From NCBI GenBank assembly GCA_026126205.1, contig JAHCJP010000001.1, positions 744,001-808,000 of the forward strand: a stretch of DNA of 64,000 bases, in the 5' to 3' direction. Positions 28,155 through 40,700 of the stretch are shown piece after piece (the stretch's first letter is position 1; every line of letters begins with the position of its first letter). Made by a program: the position numbers and the translations under genes. This DNA is from Maricaulaceae bacterium. GTDB lineage: Bacteria > Pseudomonadota > Alphaproteobacteria > Caulobacterales > Maricaulaceae. Below the pieces are notes generated by a model. That model was given only the letters and a program-made list of their open reading frames with translations. It was not told where the DNA came from and did no database searches.

Positions 28155-29879
28155 ATGAACGAACTGATCACTCAGTCGGTGTTTTACGAGATCGCCCTGC
28201 TGCTGGTGGTCGCCGCCGGGGTGGGCCTGATCGGCCATCTGCTGCGTCAGCCGCTCATCGTCAGCTTCATCGTCGTCGGCATTCTGGTCGGCCCGGCGGG
28301 CATGGACATCGTCCGCTCCGGCGAACACATCGAGCTTCTGGCGCAACTCGGCATCGCGCTGCTGCTGTTTCTGGTCGGCATCAAGCTGGACGTGAAGCTG
28401 ATCCAGTCTCTCGGCGTGGTGTCGCTGATGACCGGGCTGGGGCAGGTCGCCTTCACCTCTATCATCGGTTTCTTCATCGCGCTGGCGCTGGGGCTGGACC
28501 CGGTCACCAGCCTCTATGTCGCCGTGGCGCTGACGTTTTCGTCGACGATCATCATCGTCAAGCTGCTGTCCGACAAACGCGAGGTCGACAGCCTGCACGG
28601 GCGCATCGCGCTGGGATTCCTGATCGTTCAGGACATCGTGGTGGTGTTTGCGATGATCGTGCTGTCCGCCCTCGGCGTCGGCGGCCAGGAAGACGCCGGC
28701 GTGCGCGAGATTCTCACCGTGCTGCTGGCCGGGATCGGCATGCTGGCGCTGGTGCTGGTGTTCATCCGCTGGATCGCCAACCCGCTGACCGCCATTCTCG
28801 CCCGCTCGCCGGAACTGCTGATCTCATTCGGCATCGCCATGGCGGCGATGTTCGCCGCCGCCGGCGACATGTTCGGGTTGGGCAAGGAACTGGGCGGCCT
28901 GCTGGCCGGGGTGGCGCTGGCCTCCACCCCCTATCGCGAGGCGATCTCGGCGCGGCTGTCGCCCTTGCGCGACTTTCTGCTGCTGTTCTTCTTCATCGGC
29001 CTTGGATCGCGCCTCGACCTGTCGCTGCTGGGCGAGAACGTTCCGGCCGCGCTGATCTTCTCGGTCTTCGTGCTGATCGGCAATCCGCTGATCGTCGTCG
29101 TGATCATGGGGCTGATGGGCTATCGCAAGCGCACGGGTTTTCTCGCCGGTCTCACCGTGGCGCAGATCAGCGAATTCTCGCTGGTGTTCATGGCCATGGG
29201 TGTGACGCTGGGCCATGTCACCAACGAGGCTCTGGGGCTGGTGACGCTGGTCGGGCTGATCACCATCGCCGCCTCGACCTACATGATCACCTATTCGCAT
29301 CGGCTTTATCCGCTGGTCGAACCTCTGCTTGGTCCGTTCGAGCGCCGAAACGGCAAGACGGTCGAGGAAAGCGACGGCGCCGACGCCAAGAAAAAATACG
29401 ACGTCATCCTGTTCGGCCTCGGCCGCTATGGCGGCGCCATCGCCCAGCGCCTGCTGCGCAAGAACATCTCCACCCTTGGCGTGGACTTCAATCCGGTCGC
29501 CGTGCGCCTGTGGCGCGAACAGGGGCTGGATGCGATCTATGGCGACCTGACCGATCAGGAGTTCGTCAGCGGCCTGCCGCTGGCCAGTGCGAAATGGGTG
29601 ATCTCCACCACGTCCGATCATGACACTGGTATTACCCACGAAGACAACAGGGTGGCCATGATCCAGACCCTGCGCAAAGCGGGGTGCCAGTCGAAAATCG
29701 CCGTCGCCTCGCAACGCGGCGTGGGCGCCGACCGGCTGAAAGCCGCCGGGGCCGATCTGGTGCTGGAGCCGTTCCAGGACGCCGCCGACCAGGCCGTGGC
29801 CCTGCTGGCCGCGCCGAAGGAGCCGGAACGGCTGGAACCGCCACCCGACGAAGGCCAGCAGGATATTTCGCCGGGCTGA
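28155..29879 (+). CDS. KefB/YbaL-like cation:proton antiporter with TrkA-N domain
   Basis: A 574-residue CPA2-family transporter. About twelve helices span residues 10-390, including VGLIGHLLRQPLIVSFIVVGILVGPAG, GIALLLFLVGIKLD and FLIVQDIVVVFAMIVL, where the Asp is likely ion-binding. A cytoplasmic RCK/TrkA-N domain follows (YDVILFGLGRYGGAIAQRLL ... LGVDFNPVAV), with the G-x-G-x-x-G nucleotide site. It probably exchanges K+ for H+. The glutathione-regulated KefF partner is not found nearby. Convergent with alaS. Confidence 0.92.
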   Translation: MNELITQSVFYEIALLLVVAAGVGLIGHLLRQPLIVSFIVVGILVGPAGMDIVRSGEHIELLAQLGIALLLFLVGIKLDVKLIQSLGVVSLMTGLGQVAFTSIIGFFIALALGLDPVTSLYVAVALTFSSTIIIVKLLSDKREVDSLHGRIALGFLIVQDIVVVFAMIVLSALGVGGQEDAGVREILTVLLAGIGMLALVLVFIRWIANPLTAILARSPELLISFGIAMAAMFAAAGDMFGLGKELGGLLAGVALASTPYREAISARLSPLRDFLLLFFFIGLGSRLDLSLLGENVPAALIFSVFVLIGNPLIVVVIMGLMGYRKRTGFLAGLTVAQISEFSLVFMAMGVTLGHVTNEALGLVTLVGLITIAASTYMITYSHRLYPLVEPLLGPFERRNGKTVEESDGADAKKKYDVILFGLGRYGGAIAQRLLRKNISTLGVDFNPVAVRLWREQGLDAIYGDLTDQEFVSGLPLASAKWVISTTSDHDTGITHEDNRVAMIQTLRKAGCQSKIAVASQRGVGADRLKAAGADLVLEPFQDAADQAVALLAAPKEPERLEPPPDEGQQDISPG

Positions 29880-29907
29880 GCCGCCGCCAAGCCCAGGAAA
29901 CGATGAA

Positions 29908-32583
<2,676 letters not shown>

Positions 32584-32652
32584 GGCGATGCAATTCCCTT
32601 GTCGCGCCGCAGCGGGCGGCGCGGATGATACGCGTTACGCGCTGATATACGA

Positions 32653-32681
32653 ACGGGCGCCCGGCCTCGCCAAGCGCCCGT
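32653..32681 (-). terminator. Possible hairpin between recA and alaS
   Basis: ACGGGCGC and GCGCCCGT pair over a 13-base loop 42 bases after the recA stop. No clean T-run follows on the minus strand, so it may be only an attenuating hairpin. Confidence 0.4.
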
Positions 32682-32722
32682 CCGATATTTTCTCAGCGCG
32701 CCCGCCGGGGGCGCAGGCTTGC

Positions 32723-33835
<1,113 letters not shown>

Positions 33836-33904
33836 AGTGCGTTCCCCTTATTCCACGTCCCCCGGACGGGGGCAACGAAGCCCCGCCGGGGGGCGCCGGC
33901 GATT

Positions 33905-33940
33905 TTTGTACCAGCTTTGTTCCGGGAACGCAACAAGAAC
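33905..33940 (-). promoter_or_regulatory. recA promoter with LexA (SOS) box
   Basis: On the plus strand GAAC-GCAACAA-GAAC (33926-33940) is the alphaproteobacterial LexA box (GTTC-N7-GTTC on the other strand). On the minus strand TTGCGT (33933-33928) and TACAAA (33910-33905) are 17 bases apart and look like -35 and -10 elements. The box covers the -35, so LexA would block polymerase. Confidence 0.9.
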
Positions 33941-33965
33941 AATATTGCGTGCGAAAGCGCCGGAA

Positions 33966-36503
33966 TCAGGCGTTCAGTTCAGCTTTCACGCGCTCGGCCA
34001 GTTCCACAAGGGTGAAAGGCTTGGGCAGGAAACTGACGTTCTTTTCGCGCGACAGGGTTTCGGAGAACTGCTCCTCGGCATAGCCGGAGATGAACACCAC
34101 CCGTGTCGAGCCCAGCCGGTCGCGCGCTTTCTCCAGCAAGCCCGGCCCGTCCAGCCCCGGCATCACCACGTCGGTTATCAGCAGGTCGAAGCCGCCGTCC
34201 TCGGCGCAAAGAATGTCCAAAGCTTCCTCTCCGTCCGCCGCTTCCACCACCTCATAACCGCGCTTCGCCAGCGTCTTCGCGGCTATAGCGCGCACCGCGT
34301 CCTCGTCCTCCACCAGCAGGATGCGGCCGCGGCCGGCGAGATCGGCCGGCGGCTTCTCGGCCACGGCCTCGGCGCGGGTGCGGGCCAGTTCGGCGCGCTC
34401 TTCCTCGGCCGGGTGATGGGCGGGCAGGAAAATGCGGAATGTGGAGCCCCGTCCCGGCTCGCTGTCCACGAACAGATAACCGCCGGATTGCTTGACGATG
34501 CCATACACGGTGGCGAGGCCAAGGCCGGTGCCGTGGCCCGGCGCCTTGGTGGTGAAGAAGGGTTCGAAAATCTTGGCGCGGGTTTCGGCGTCCATGCCGC
34601 AACCCTCGTCAGTCACTTCGATCATCACCCAGTCGCCATCCGCTTCCGGCGCCCCGGCCTGGCGTACGGCGTCACCGTCCGCGCGGGCGGTGCGGATGGA
34701 CAGGGTTCCGCCGCCCTTGCCGCGCATGGCGTCGCGGGCATTGACAGCCAGGTTGACGATGGCGGTCTCCAGCTGGCCCTTGTCGGCGCGGATCGCCGGT
34801 ACGTCGCGGCCATGAACGATCTCGAGCCGCACCGACTCCTCCAGGATCTGCCGCAGCAGCGCGGAGCAGTCCGACAGCATGTCGGGCAGGTCCAGCGTCT
34901 CCACCCGGAAGGTCTGCTTGCGCGAGAAGGCAAGCAGCTTGCGGACCAGCCCGGCGGCGCGCGCCACCGTCTGGTTGATCGCCTGCAATTCAGCGTAGGA
35001 CGGATCGCCCACCGGGTGGCGGCCCAGCAACTCGTCGGTGTTCAGGCGGATCGCCTGCAGCAGGTTGTTGAAGTCATGCGCCACGCCGCCGGCGAGCTGT
35101 CCGACGGATTGCAGCTTCGCGCCCTGCGACATCTGGCGCTCCAGCTCTTTCCAGTCGGTGACGTCGATGACATAGGCCGCCCGCTTGCCGCCGCGCGCCG
35201 GAGCGAACACCAGATGCGCCTCGCGCCGCGGATCGCCCTTGATCACCACCTCGCCCGGCTCGCCGCGGCCAGAGCCGGCGGCGGCGAACGCCTCCTCGAC
35301 GCTGCGGCCATCCGACCAGTCGAACAGGTCCGAAAACCGCACTCCCGGCGTCGCCGCGCCGCCGCACATCTTCAGCAGGGCGGCGTTGGCGTCTTCGACG
35401 ATTGCGGTTTCGGGATCGGCGCCGTCCAGCCGCGCCACGCCAAAGGGGGCGTTGGCGAACATTTCATCGAAACTGCCGCCCGCCCGGCGCCCTGCCTCCT
35501 TAAGCGTCTGCGCCAGACCCGGCGGCGCGCCGGTGGCGGACAGACCATACATCACGGCCCGCGCCAGCGGCGCCTTGCCGTCCTCCCACTCCAGGGCGAG
35601 GACCACCGGCGTCTCCACGCCTTCGCGGGCTTTCAGCCGCGCATCGACACGGGCGACGCCCTCCGCCCCTCGCGTACGCATCACCGCCCGGGCGCCGTCA
35701 CCGGCCAGTGCCTGCTGCAGCGGTGGTAGAGAATCGCCAGCGGACAGGCCCAGCCAGTCCCGGAAAGTAGCGTTGGCGTCAATGATGCGGCCATCGCCAT
35801 CCAGCGCAAACAGCGCCGCAGGCGCCTGATCCGCCCAGCCGGGAATCCCGGCGGGCGGCGCCCCTTCGCCGCCCGGACGCACCAGCGTCAGCCGCCACAG
35901 CAGATGCTCTACGCCGCTGGGCCGGGCCTCGGCGTCGAAGCGCAGCGCCGAACCTCCGTCCACGCCGGGCAGCGCCGGCAGCCGTTCGCGCCGCGCCTGC
36001 CCGATGGCGGCGCTGCGTGACAGACGATAGATGGCGCCGTCGGCGCCCGGAACCCCGGCCCACAGCCGCTCCGGCCCCGGCAGGGCCAGGCTTTGTCCGA
36101 ACAGGCGGCGGTCGCGCACCAGTTCACGCCAGGCGGCGTTGCCCCAGCGCGGCGCGCCCTTGCGGTCGGTGATCAGAACCGGATCGGCCAGCGATTCCAG
36201 CGCCTCGAAAGCCAGGCGTGGCGGCCCGGCGGCGTCCGCGCGCTCGGCGCGCTCGCGCAGGCCGCGGCCCGCCGCCTCACCGGCCGCCAGCGCGTAGAGC
36301 AACAGGAACGCCACCGCCGCTACGCCGGACAGCAGCACGAAACCGTGCCATCCCGCCGCCGAAGCGGCGAACAGCGCCATGCCCGCCGCAGCCAGCGCGC
36401 CGAATCCGCCGGCCCAGAAGGCGAACCGCGCCGCCGGCCGCGCCCACATGGGCGCGCGCATCTCTTTCGGCGTCTCGCTCAGGTGGTCAGCGGCGTCGGA
36501 CAT
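33966..36503 (-). CDS. cckA: Hybrid sensor histidine kinase, CckA type
   Basis: An 845-residue kinase with two membrane helices near residues 28-47 and 54-74, PAS-like sensor regions to about 440, a HisKA domain with the phospho-acceptor H476 in [11 protein letters not shown], an ATPase domain ([34 protein letters not shown]) and a C-terminal receiver whose acceptor is D778 in [13 protein letters not shown]. In Caulobacter CckA feeds phosphate through ChpT to CtrA and CpdR, controlling the cell cycle and flagellar genes. The location next to flhB-fliR-fliQ also matches Caulobacter. ATG at 36503 has GGAGG seven bases upstream; a longer frame to 36563 would overlap flhB. Confidence 0.92.
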   Translation of the reverse strand: MSDAADHLSETPKEMRAPMWARPAARFAFWAGGFGALAAAGMALFAASAAGWHGFVLLSGVAAVAFLLLYALAAGEAAGRGLRERAERADAAGPPRLAFEALESLADPVLITDRKGAPRWGNAAWRELVRDRRLFGQSLALPGPERLWAGVPGADGAIYRLSRSAAIGQARRERLPALPGVDGGSALRFDAEARPSGVEHLLWRLTLVRPGGEGAPPAGIPGWADQAPAALFALDGDGRIIDANATFRDWLGLSAGDSLPPLQQALAGDGARAVMRTRGAEGVARVDARLKAREGVETPVVLALEWEDGKAPLARAVMYGLSATGAPPGLAQTLKEAGRRAGGSFDEMFANAPFGVARLDGADPETAIVEDANAALLKMCGGAATPGVRFSDLFDWSDGRSVEEAFAAAGSGRGEPGEVVIKGDPRREAHLVFAPARGGKRAAYVIDVTDWKELERQMSQGAKLQSVGQLAGGVAHDFNNLLQAIRLNTDELLGRHPVGDPSYAELQAINQTVARAAGLVRKLLAFSRKQTFRVETLDLPDMLSDCSALLRQILEESVRLEIVHGRDVPAIRADKGQLETAIVNLAVNARDAMRGKGGGTLSIRTARADGDAVRQAGAPEADGDWVMIEVTDEGCGMDAETRAKIFEPFFTTKAPGHGTGLGLATVYGIVKQSGGYLFVDSEPGRGSTFRIFLPAHHPAEEERAELARTRAEAVAEKPPADLAGRGRILLVEDEDAVRAIAAKTLAKRGYEVVEAADGEEALDILCAEDGGFDLLITDVVMPGLDGPGLLEKARDRLGSTRVVFISGYAEEQFSETLSREKNVSFLPKPFTLVELAERVKAELNA

Positions 36504-36543
36504 CTGTGCCTCCAGATACGAATCATGTCTTGGCGCTGCGAGA

Positions 36544-37638
36544 CTAACCCGGCTGACGCGCACGCGCCCGTCCGCGATCGCGGGCGACCGACAGCACGAA
36601 GCCGATCACGCGAGCCACGGCCTTGTAGTGTTCGAGCGGAATCGGCTCGTCGATCTCGACGCTGGCGTGCAGCGCGCGGGCCAGCGGCGGATCCTCCACC
36701 ACCGGCACGTCGTGTTCTTCAGCCAGTTCGCGGATGCGCAACGCAACCGCATCAACGCCCTTGGCGACGCAGACCGGCGCGTGGCCCCGCCCCTCCTCGT
36801 ATTTCAGCGCCACGGCGAAGTGGGTGGGGTTGGTGATCACCACCGTCGCCTCCGGCACCGCCGCCATCATCCGCCGCCGCGCCCGTTCCTGCCGGATCTG
36901 GCGCAGCTTGGCGCGGATCATCGGGTCGCCCTCGGTTTGTTTCAGCTCGTCGCGGATCTCACGCCGCGACATGCGATTGCGCTTCATGAAGCTCTGACGC
37001 TGGAACAGATAGTCCAACGCCGCGATGACGGCGTAGGCGGCCAGCGCCGCGAACAGCAGTTCCACCGCCGCACCGCGCACGGTGAACAGGATCTGCGACA
37101 GGTCCATGCCCGGCAGGCCGGCCAGCATGTCGCGCTTTGGCCACAGAACCAGCAGCGCCGCGCAGGAAACCACCGTCAGTTTGCCGATGCCTTTCAGGAA
37201 GTTGGCCACGCCCTGCGGTCCGAAAATACGCTTGAAGCCCTCCACCGGCGAGATTTTCGACAGTTTCGGCTTGATCTTCTCGGCCGTGAACAGCACGCCG
37301 TGCTGCACCAGATGCCCGGCCAGGCCCGCCGCCGCCAGCAGGAAAAAGGCGAAGAACACCACACCGGCCACATTCAGCGCCGCGCTCTGGATCAGCGCCA
37401 TGGCCGCGCCTCGGTCCAGCCCGATCTCGTGCGCCTGGGCCAGGAAACGGCGCAGCACGCCCGACATGTTCCCGGCGATGGCGGGACCCAGCAGTCCGAT
37501 CACCCCTAGCCCGGTGGCCAGCACGAACCAGGCCGGAATCTCCTGCGATTTCGGAACGTCGCCCTTTTTGCGCGCCTCCTGAAGTTTGCGCGGCGTCGGC
37601 TCTTCTGTCTTCTGGCTCTTGTCCTGATCGTCGGCCAT
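36544..37638 (-). CDS. flhB: Flagellar type III export protein FlhB
   Basis: A 364-residue export-gate protein that switches substrate from rod/hook to filament. The N-terminus DDQDKSQKTEEPTPRKLQEARKKGDVPKSQEI is classic; four membrane helices follow, then the cytoplasmic domain with the autocleavage site NPTH in TVVITNPTHFAVAL. The C-terminal tail is short and basic (DRGRARARQPG). It lies last in fliQ-fliR-flhB and just upstream of cckA on the same strand, so may share its transcript. Confidence 0.98.
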   Translation of the reverse strand: MADDQDKSQKTEEPTPRKLQEARKKGDVPKSQEIPAWFVLATGLGVIGLLGPAIAGNMSGVLRRFLAQAHEIGLDRGAAMALIQSAALNVAGVVFFAFFLLAAAGLAGHLVQHGVLFTAEKIKPKLSKISPVEGFKRIFGPQGVANFLKGIGKLTVVSCAALLVLWPKRDMLAGLPGMDLSQILFTVRGAAVELLFAALAAYAVIAALDYLFQRQSFMKRNRMSRREIRDELKQTEGDPMIRAKLRQIRQERARRRMMAAVPEATVVITNPTHFAVALKYEEGRGHAPVCVAKGVDAVALRIRELAEEHDVPVVEDPPLARALHASVEIDEPIPLEHYKAVARVIGFVLSVARDRGRARARQPG

Positions 37639-37650
37639 ACCCTCGCGTCC

Positions 37651-38403
37651 CTACTGGAACTCGACAGCGAAGCGCTCGATGCGCTCCAGCCAGACCACGG
37701 CCATCGTCCCCAGCGCGATGGCGGTGATGAAGAAGCCGGCCATGATGTTGGACGGCAGGGCGATGAAGAATATCTGCGCCTGCGGCATCAACCGCGACAG
37801 CACCCCCAGCGACAGGTAGAAGAGCAAACCGAACACGATCAGCGGCGCGGCGATCTGCACGCCGATACGGAAGGCGTCGACGAAGGCGTTCAGCGCCCAG
37901 GCTGTCATATCCGCCACCATCGGCGGCGCTCCGGCCGGAAACAGCATGTAGGAGCCATGCGCCGCCTGCAGCAGCAGATGGTGCAGATTGGTGGCGAAGA
38001 TAAGCAGCACGAAGGTCAGGTTCAGGAACTGGCCCATCAACGCGCCCTGCTGGCCCTGGGTGGGGTCGAAGGCCTGCGCCATGGCCAGCCCGGACTGCTG
38101 GCCGATCACCTGCCCGGCGACCGAAGCCGCGGTCAGGAACAGCCGCGCCACGGCGCCGATCATCAGACCGATGATCACTTCGTTGGCGACCAGCCCGGCC
38201 AGTTGCAGCGGCTGGTCCGGCATCGGCGGCAGCGCCGGCGCCAGCACAGGCCCCAGCGTCATCGCGAACATCAATGCGAACATCAGCCGGATGCGCGGCG
38301 ACACCGATGGCTCGCCGAAGCCCGGCAACAGCATCAGGATCGCGCCAAGCCGCGCGAACACCAGCCCGGCGGCGAAAACCAACGCCGGCAGCTCCATCGT
38401 CAC
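37651..38403 (-). CDS. fliR: Flagellar export protein FliR
   Basis: A 250-residue export-gate membrane protein with about six helices. Typical features are FARLGAILMLLPGFGEPSVSPRIRLMFAL, the NEVIIGLMIGAVARLFLTA segment and LLFYLSLGVLSRLMPQAQIFFIALP. GTG start overlapping the fliQ stop by four bases; flhB follows 12 bases after its stop. Confidence 0.97.
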   Translation of the reverse strand: MTMELPALVFAAGLVFARLGAILMLLPGFGEPSVSPRIRLMFALMFAMTLGPVLAPALPPMPDQPLQLAGLVANEVIIGLMIGAVARLFLTAASVAGQVIGQQSGLAMAQAFDPTQGQQGALMGQFLNLTFVLLIFATNLHHLLLQAAHGSYMLFPAGAPPMVADMTAWALNAFVDAFRIGVQIAAPLIVFGLLFYLSLGVLSRLMPQAQIFFIALPSNIMAGFFITAIALGTMAVVWLERIERFAVEFQ

Positions 38404-38663
38404 GGCGCCAGGATCCGGTCGACCATGCCCGCCATAAAGGCGTTCATCAGCGCCCCCATCAGCGGCAGGAACAGCAGCAGGGCGATGAAGATGGCGATGA
38501 TCTTCGGTACGAAGACCAGCGTCATCTCCTGCACCTGGGTCAGAGCCTGGAACAGCGCGATCATCACGCCCACGGCCAGCCCCACCAGCATCACCGGAGC
38601 GGCCATGGCCAGCATCAGCCAGATGGCGGAACGGGCGATGTCCAGGACTTCAGCGCCAGTCAC
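38400..38663 (-). CDS. fliQ: Flagellar export protein FliQ
   Basis: An 87-residue, two-helix export-gate subunit. AIWLMLAMAAPVMLVGLAVGVMIALFQALTQVQEMTLVFVPKIIAIF is the whole-family pattern. GTG start; first gene of fliQ-fliR-flhB. A near-consensus CtrA box lies 72 bases upstream. Confidence 0.97.
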   Translation of the reverse strand: MTGAEVLDIARSAIWLMLAMAAPVMLVGLAVGVMIALFQALTQVQEMTLVFVPKIIAIFIALLLFLPLMGALMNAFMAGMVDRILAP

Positions 38664-38734
38664 GCGGCGTCTCCGCGCTGTGGGGACATGGCCCCAAGGT
38701 TAACAAATCTTGAGGTGACGCTGGGCTGCGCCGC

Positions 38735-38750
38735 GTTAAGAAAGAGTCAA
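38735..38750 (-). promoter_or_regulatory. Candidate CtrA box for the fliQ operon
   Basis: On the minus strand TTGA-CTCTTTC-TTAAC differs from TTAA-N7-TTAAC at one position. It is 72 bases upstream of fliQ, and fliQ is a known CtrA target in Caulobacter. It sits between fliQ and the first DUF885 gene, so it might serve either. Confidence 0.5.
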
Positions 38751-38776
38751 TTAACGTAAACGCGAGGGGAGTTCAC

Positions 38777-40624
38777 ATGCGTTTCCGACACCTGCTCGCT
38801 GGCGCCTGCGCGCTGGCGATTACCGGCGCTCCGGCCTGGACGCCGGCGCTTGCCCAGCCTGCGGCGGAGACCGCCGCCGAGCAGACCGAGACCCAGCGGC
38901 TCTACGCCTGGTTCCAGCAGGTCTTCCTGGAGGACCTGGAGCTCAATCCGATCACCAAGACCTATCTCGGCATGTACGACGATCTTGAAGCGCTTGGCAG
39001 CTGGGGGCGCGTCGACGACGCCTTCCAGGTGGAGCAGTTCGAACGCGGCCAGCGGCTTCTGGCCCATATGCGCGCGACATTCGACTTCGATTCGCTCGAT
39101 CTCGCCGGCCAAGCCTCCTATCGATTGTTCGAACACCTGCGCAGCGTCGAGGCCAGCAATTTCCCGCTGCGCGACCAGTCATACACCTTCAACCCGCTGT
39201 TCCCGCCGCACACCATGGCGGCGACGTTCCTGATGAACTTCCACCGCATCAGCGCCCCGGCGCACGCCGAGGCCTATGTGCGCCGCATCGCCGGGGTCGG
39301 TCCGCTGATGGATGAGGTGATCCTACAATCCGACGAACGGGCGGCGAACGGCGTGATGCTGCCGCGTTTCGCCTATGCGGGGCTGATAAGCTCCGCCCGC
39401 AACCTGATCGCCGGCGCGCCGTTCGACGATTCGGGAGAGGACAACGCCATCCTCGCCGACTTCCGCGGCAAGGTGACGGCGCTGAACCTGCCGGAAGACG
39501 AGGCCGCGGCGCTGATCGCCTCGGCTGAAGCGGCGCTGACGGATGCATTCGGCCCCGCCATCCGCCGTCTGATCGACACCCTGGAACGGCAGGAGGCGAT
39601 GGCCGATGACCGCGACGGCGTATGGAAACTGCCGCGCGGCGAGGAATACTACGCCGCCCAGCTCTACAACTTCACCACCCGTCACGACCTCGACGCCGAG
39701 ACCATACACAATATGGGCCTGCGCGAGATCGAGCGAATCCATGGCGAAATGCGCGAGATCATGACCCGGGTGGGCTTCGAGGGCACACTGCAGGACTTCT
39801 TCGAATTCATGCGCACGGACGAGCAGTTCTATCATCCCGACACGCCGGAAGGCCGCCAGGCCTACATCGACCAGGTGCAGGTGGTGACCGACCGCATGTA
39901 TGCGGCGCTGCCGGAGTATTTCGGCGTCCTGCCGCAGGCGGGGCTCGAGGTGCGCGAGGTGGAGGCGTTCCGCGCCGCGACTTCGCCGACTGCTTTCTAC
40001 CAGGGTCCGCCGCCGGGTTCGGGCCGCCCCGGCATCTACTACGCGAACACCGCCAACATGCGGAACCTGCCGATCTACTCGCTGGAGACGCTGGCCTATC
40101 ACGAGGGTGTTCCGGGCCATCACCTGCAGCTGGCGATCACGTCCGAGCTGGATGCGCCGATGTTCCAGCGCATGAGCGGCATCTCCGCTTATTCCGAAGG
40201 CTGGGGGCTTTACGCCGAACGGCTGGGCAAGGACATGGGCTTCTTCGAGGACCCGTACCAGGACTTCGGACGACTGAGCTACGAGCTGTGGCGCGCCGGC
40301 CGGCTGGTGGTCGACACCGGCGCCCACCACTTGCGCTGGACCCGGCAGGACATGATCGATTTCCTGATGCAGAACACCTCCTTCACGGAAGAGGAGATCG
40401 TCCGCGAGGTCGAACGCTATATCGTCTGGCCGGGACAGGCGGTGTCGTACATGACCGGGATGCTGACCATCCTTGAACTGCGTGACCGCGCCATGCAGGC
40501 TCTCGGCGATGACTTCGACTGGGGCGAGTTCCACGACGTGGTGCTGACCGCCGGCGCCGTGCCGATGCCGTTCCTGATCGAGCGCGTCGACGGTTATATC
40601 GCCCGTACGCTGGCCAACCGCTAG
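38777..40624 (+). CDS. DUF885 family protein, putative zinc metallopeptidase (copy 1)
   Basis: A 615-residue secreted protein with signal peptide RHLLAGACALAITGAPAWTPALA, cleaved probably after ALA. The DUF885 domain has HEGVPGHHLQL (H442, E443, H448) and, about 30 residues later, SEGWGLYAERLGKDMGF, giving plausible zinc ligands and a second Glu. Family members are predicted metallopeptidases; activity is generally not tested. It is the first of three tandem copies and the only one without a lipobox. It is divergent from fliQ. Confidence 0.87.
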   Translation: MRFRHLLAGACALAITGAPAWTPALAQPAAETAAEQTETQRLYAWFQQVFLEDLELNPITKTYLGMYDDLEALGSWGRVDDAFQVEQFERGQRLLAHMRATFDFDSLDLAGQASYRLFEHLRSVEASNFPLRDQSYTFNPLFPPHTMAATFLMNFHRISAPAHAEAYVRRIAGVGPLMDEVILQSDERAANGVMLPRFAYAGLISSARNLIAGAPFDDSGEDNAILADFRGKVTALNLPEDEAAALIASAEAALTDAFGPAIRRLIDTLERQEAMADDRDGVWKLPRGEEYYAAQLYNFTTRHDLDAETIHNMGLREIERIHGEMREIMTRVGFEGTLQDFFEFMRTDEQFYHPDTPEGRQAYIDQVQVVTDRMYAALPEYFGVLPQAGLEVREVEAFRAATSPTAFYQGPPPGSGRPGIYYANTANMRNLPIYSLETLAYHEGVPGHHLQLAITSELDAPMFQRMSGISAYSEGWGLYAERLGKDMGFFEDPYQDFGRLSYELWRAGRLVVDTGAHHLRWTRQDMIDFLMQNTSFTEEEIVREVERYIVWPGQAVSYMTGMLTILELRDRAMQALGDDFDWGEFHDVVLTAGAVPMPFLIERVDGYIARTLANR

Positions 40625-40645
40625 GCGCGCCGGGTTTCGCATTCA

Positions 40646-40673
40646 GCTCCCGGGCGTCTTCGCGTCCGGGAGC
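40646..40673. repeat. Hairpin between DUF885 copies 1 and 2
   Basis: GCTCCCGG and CCGGGAGC, 12 bases apart, form an eight-base stem between the stop of copy 1 and the start of copy 2. There is no T-run. It may tune expression of the downstream copies or protect the mRNA. Confidence 0.5.
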
Positions 40674-40700
40674 GCTGCCATTCATCCACAGGGGACCGCA

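Noticed and set aside
38700-38712. TTAAC word facing fliQ as an additional CtrA site
   Set aside because: Its partner half (TCAA) is six rather than seven bases away; weaker than the site at 38735-38750.
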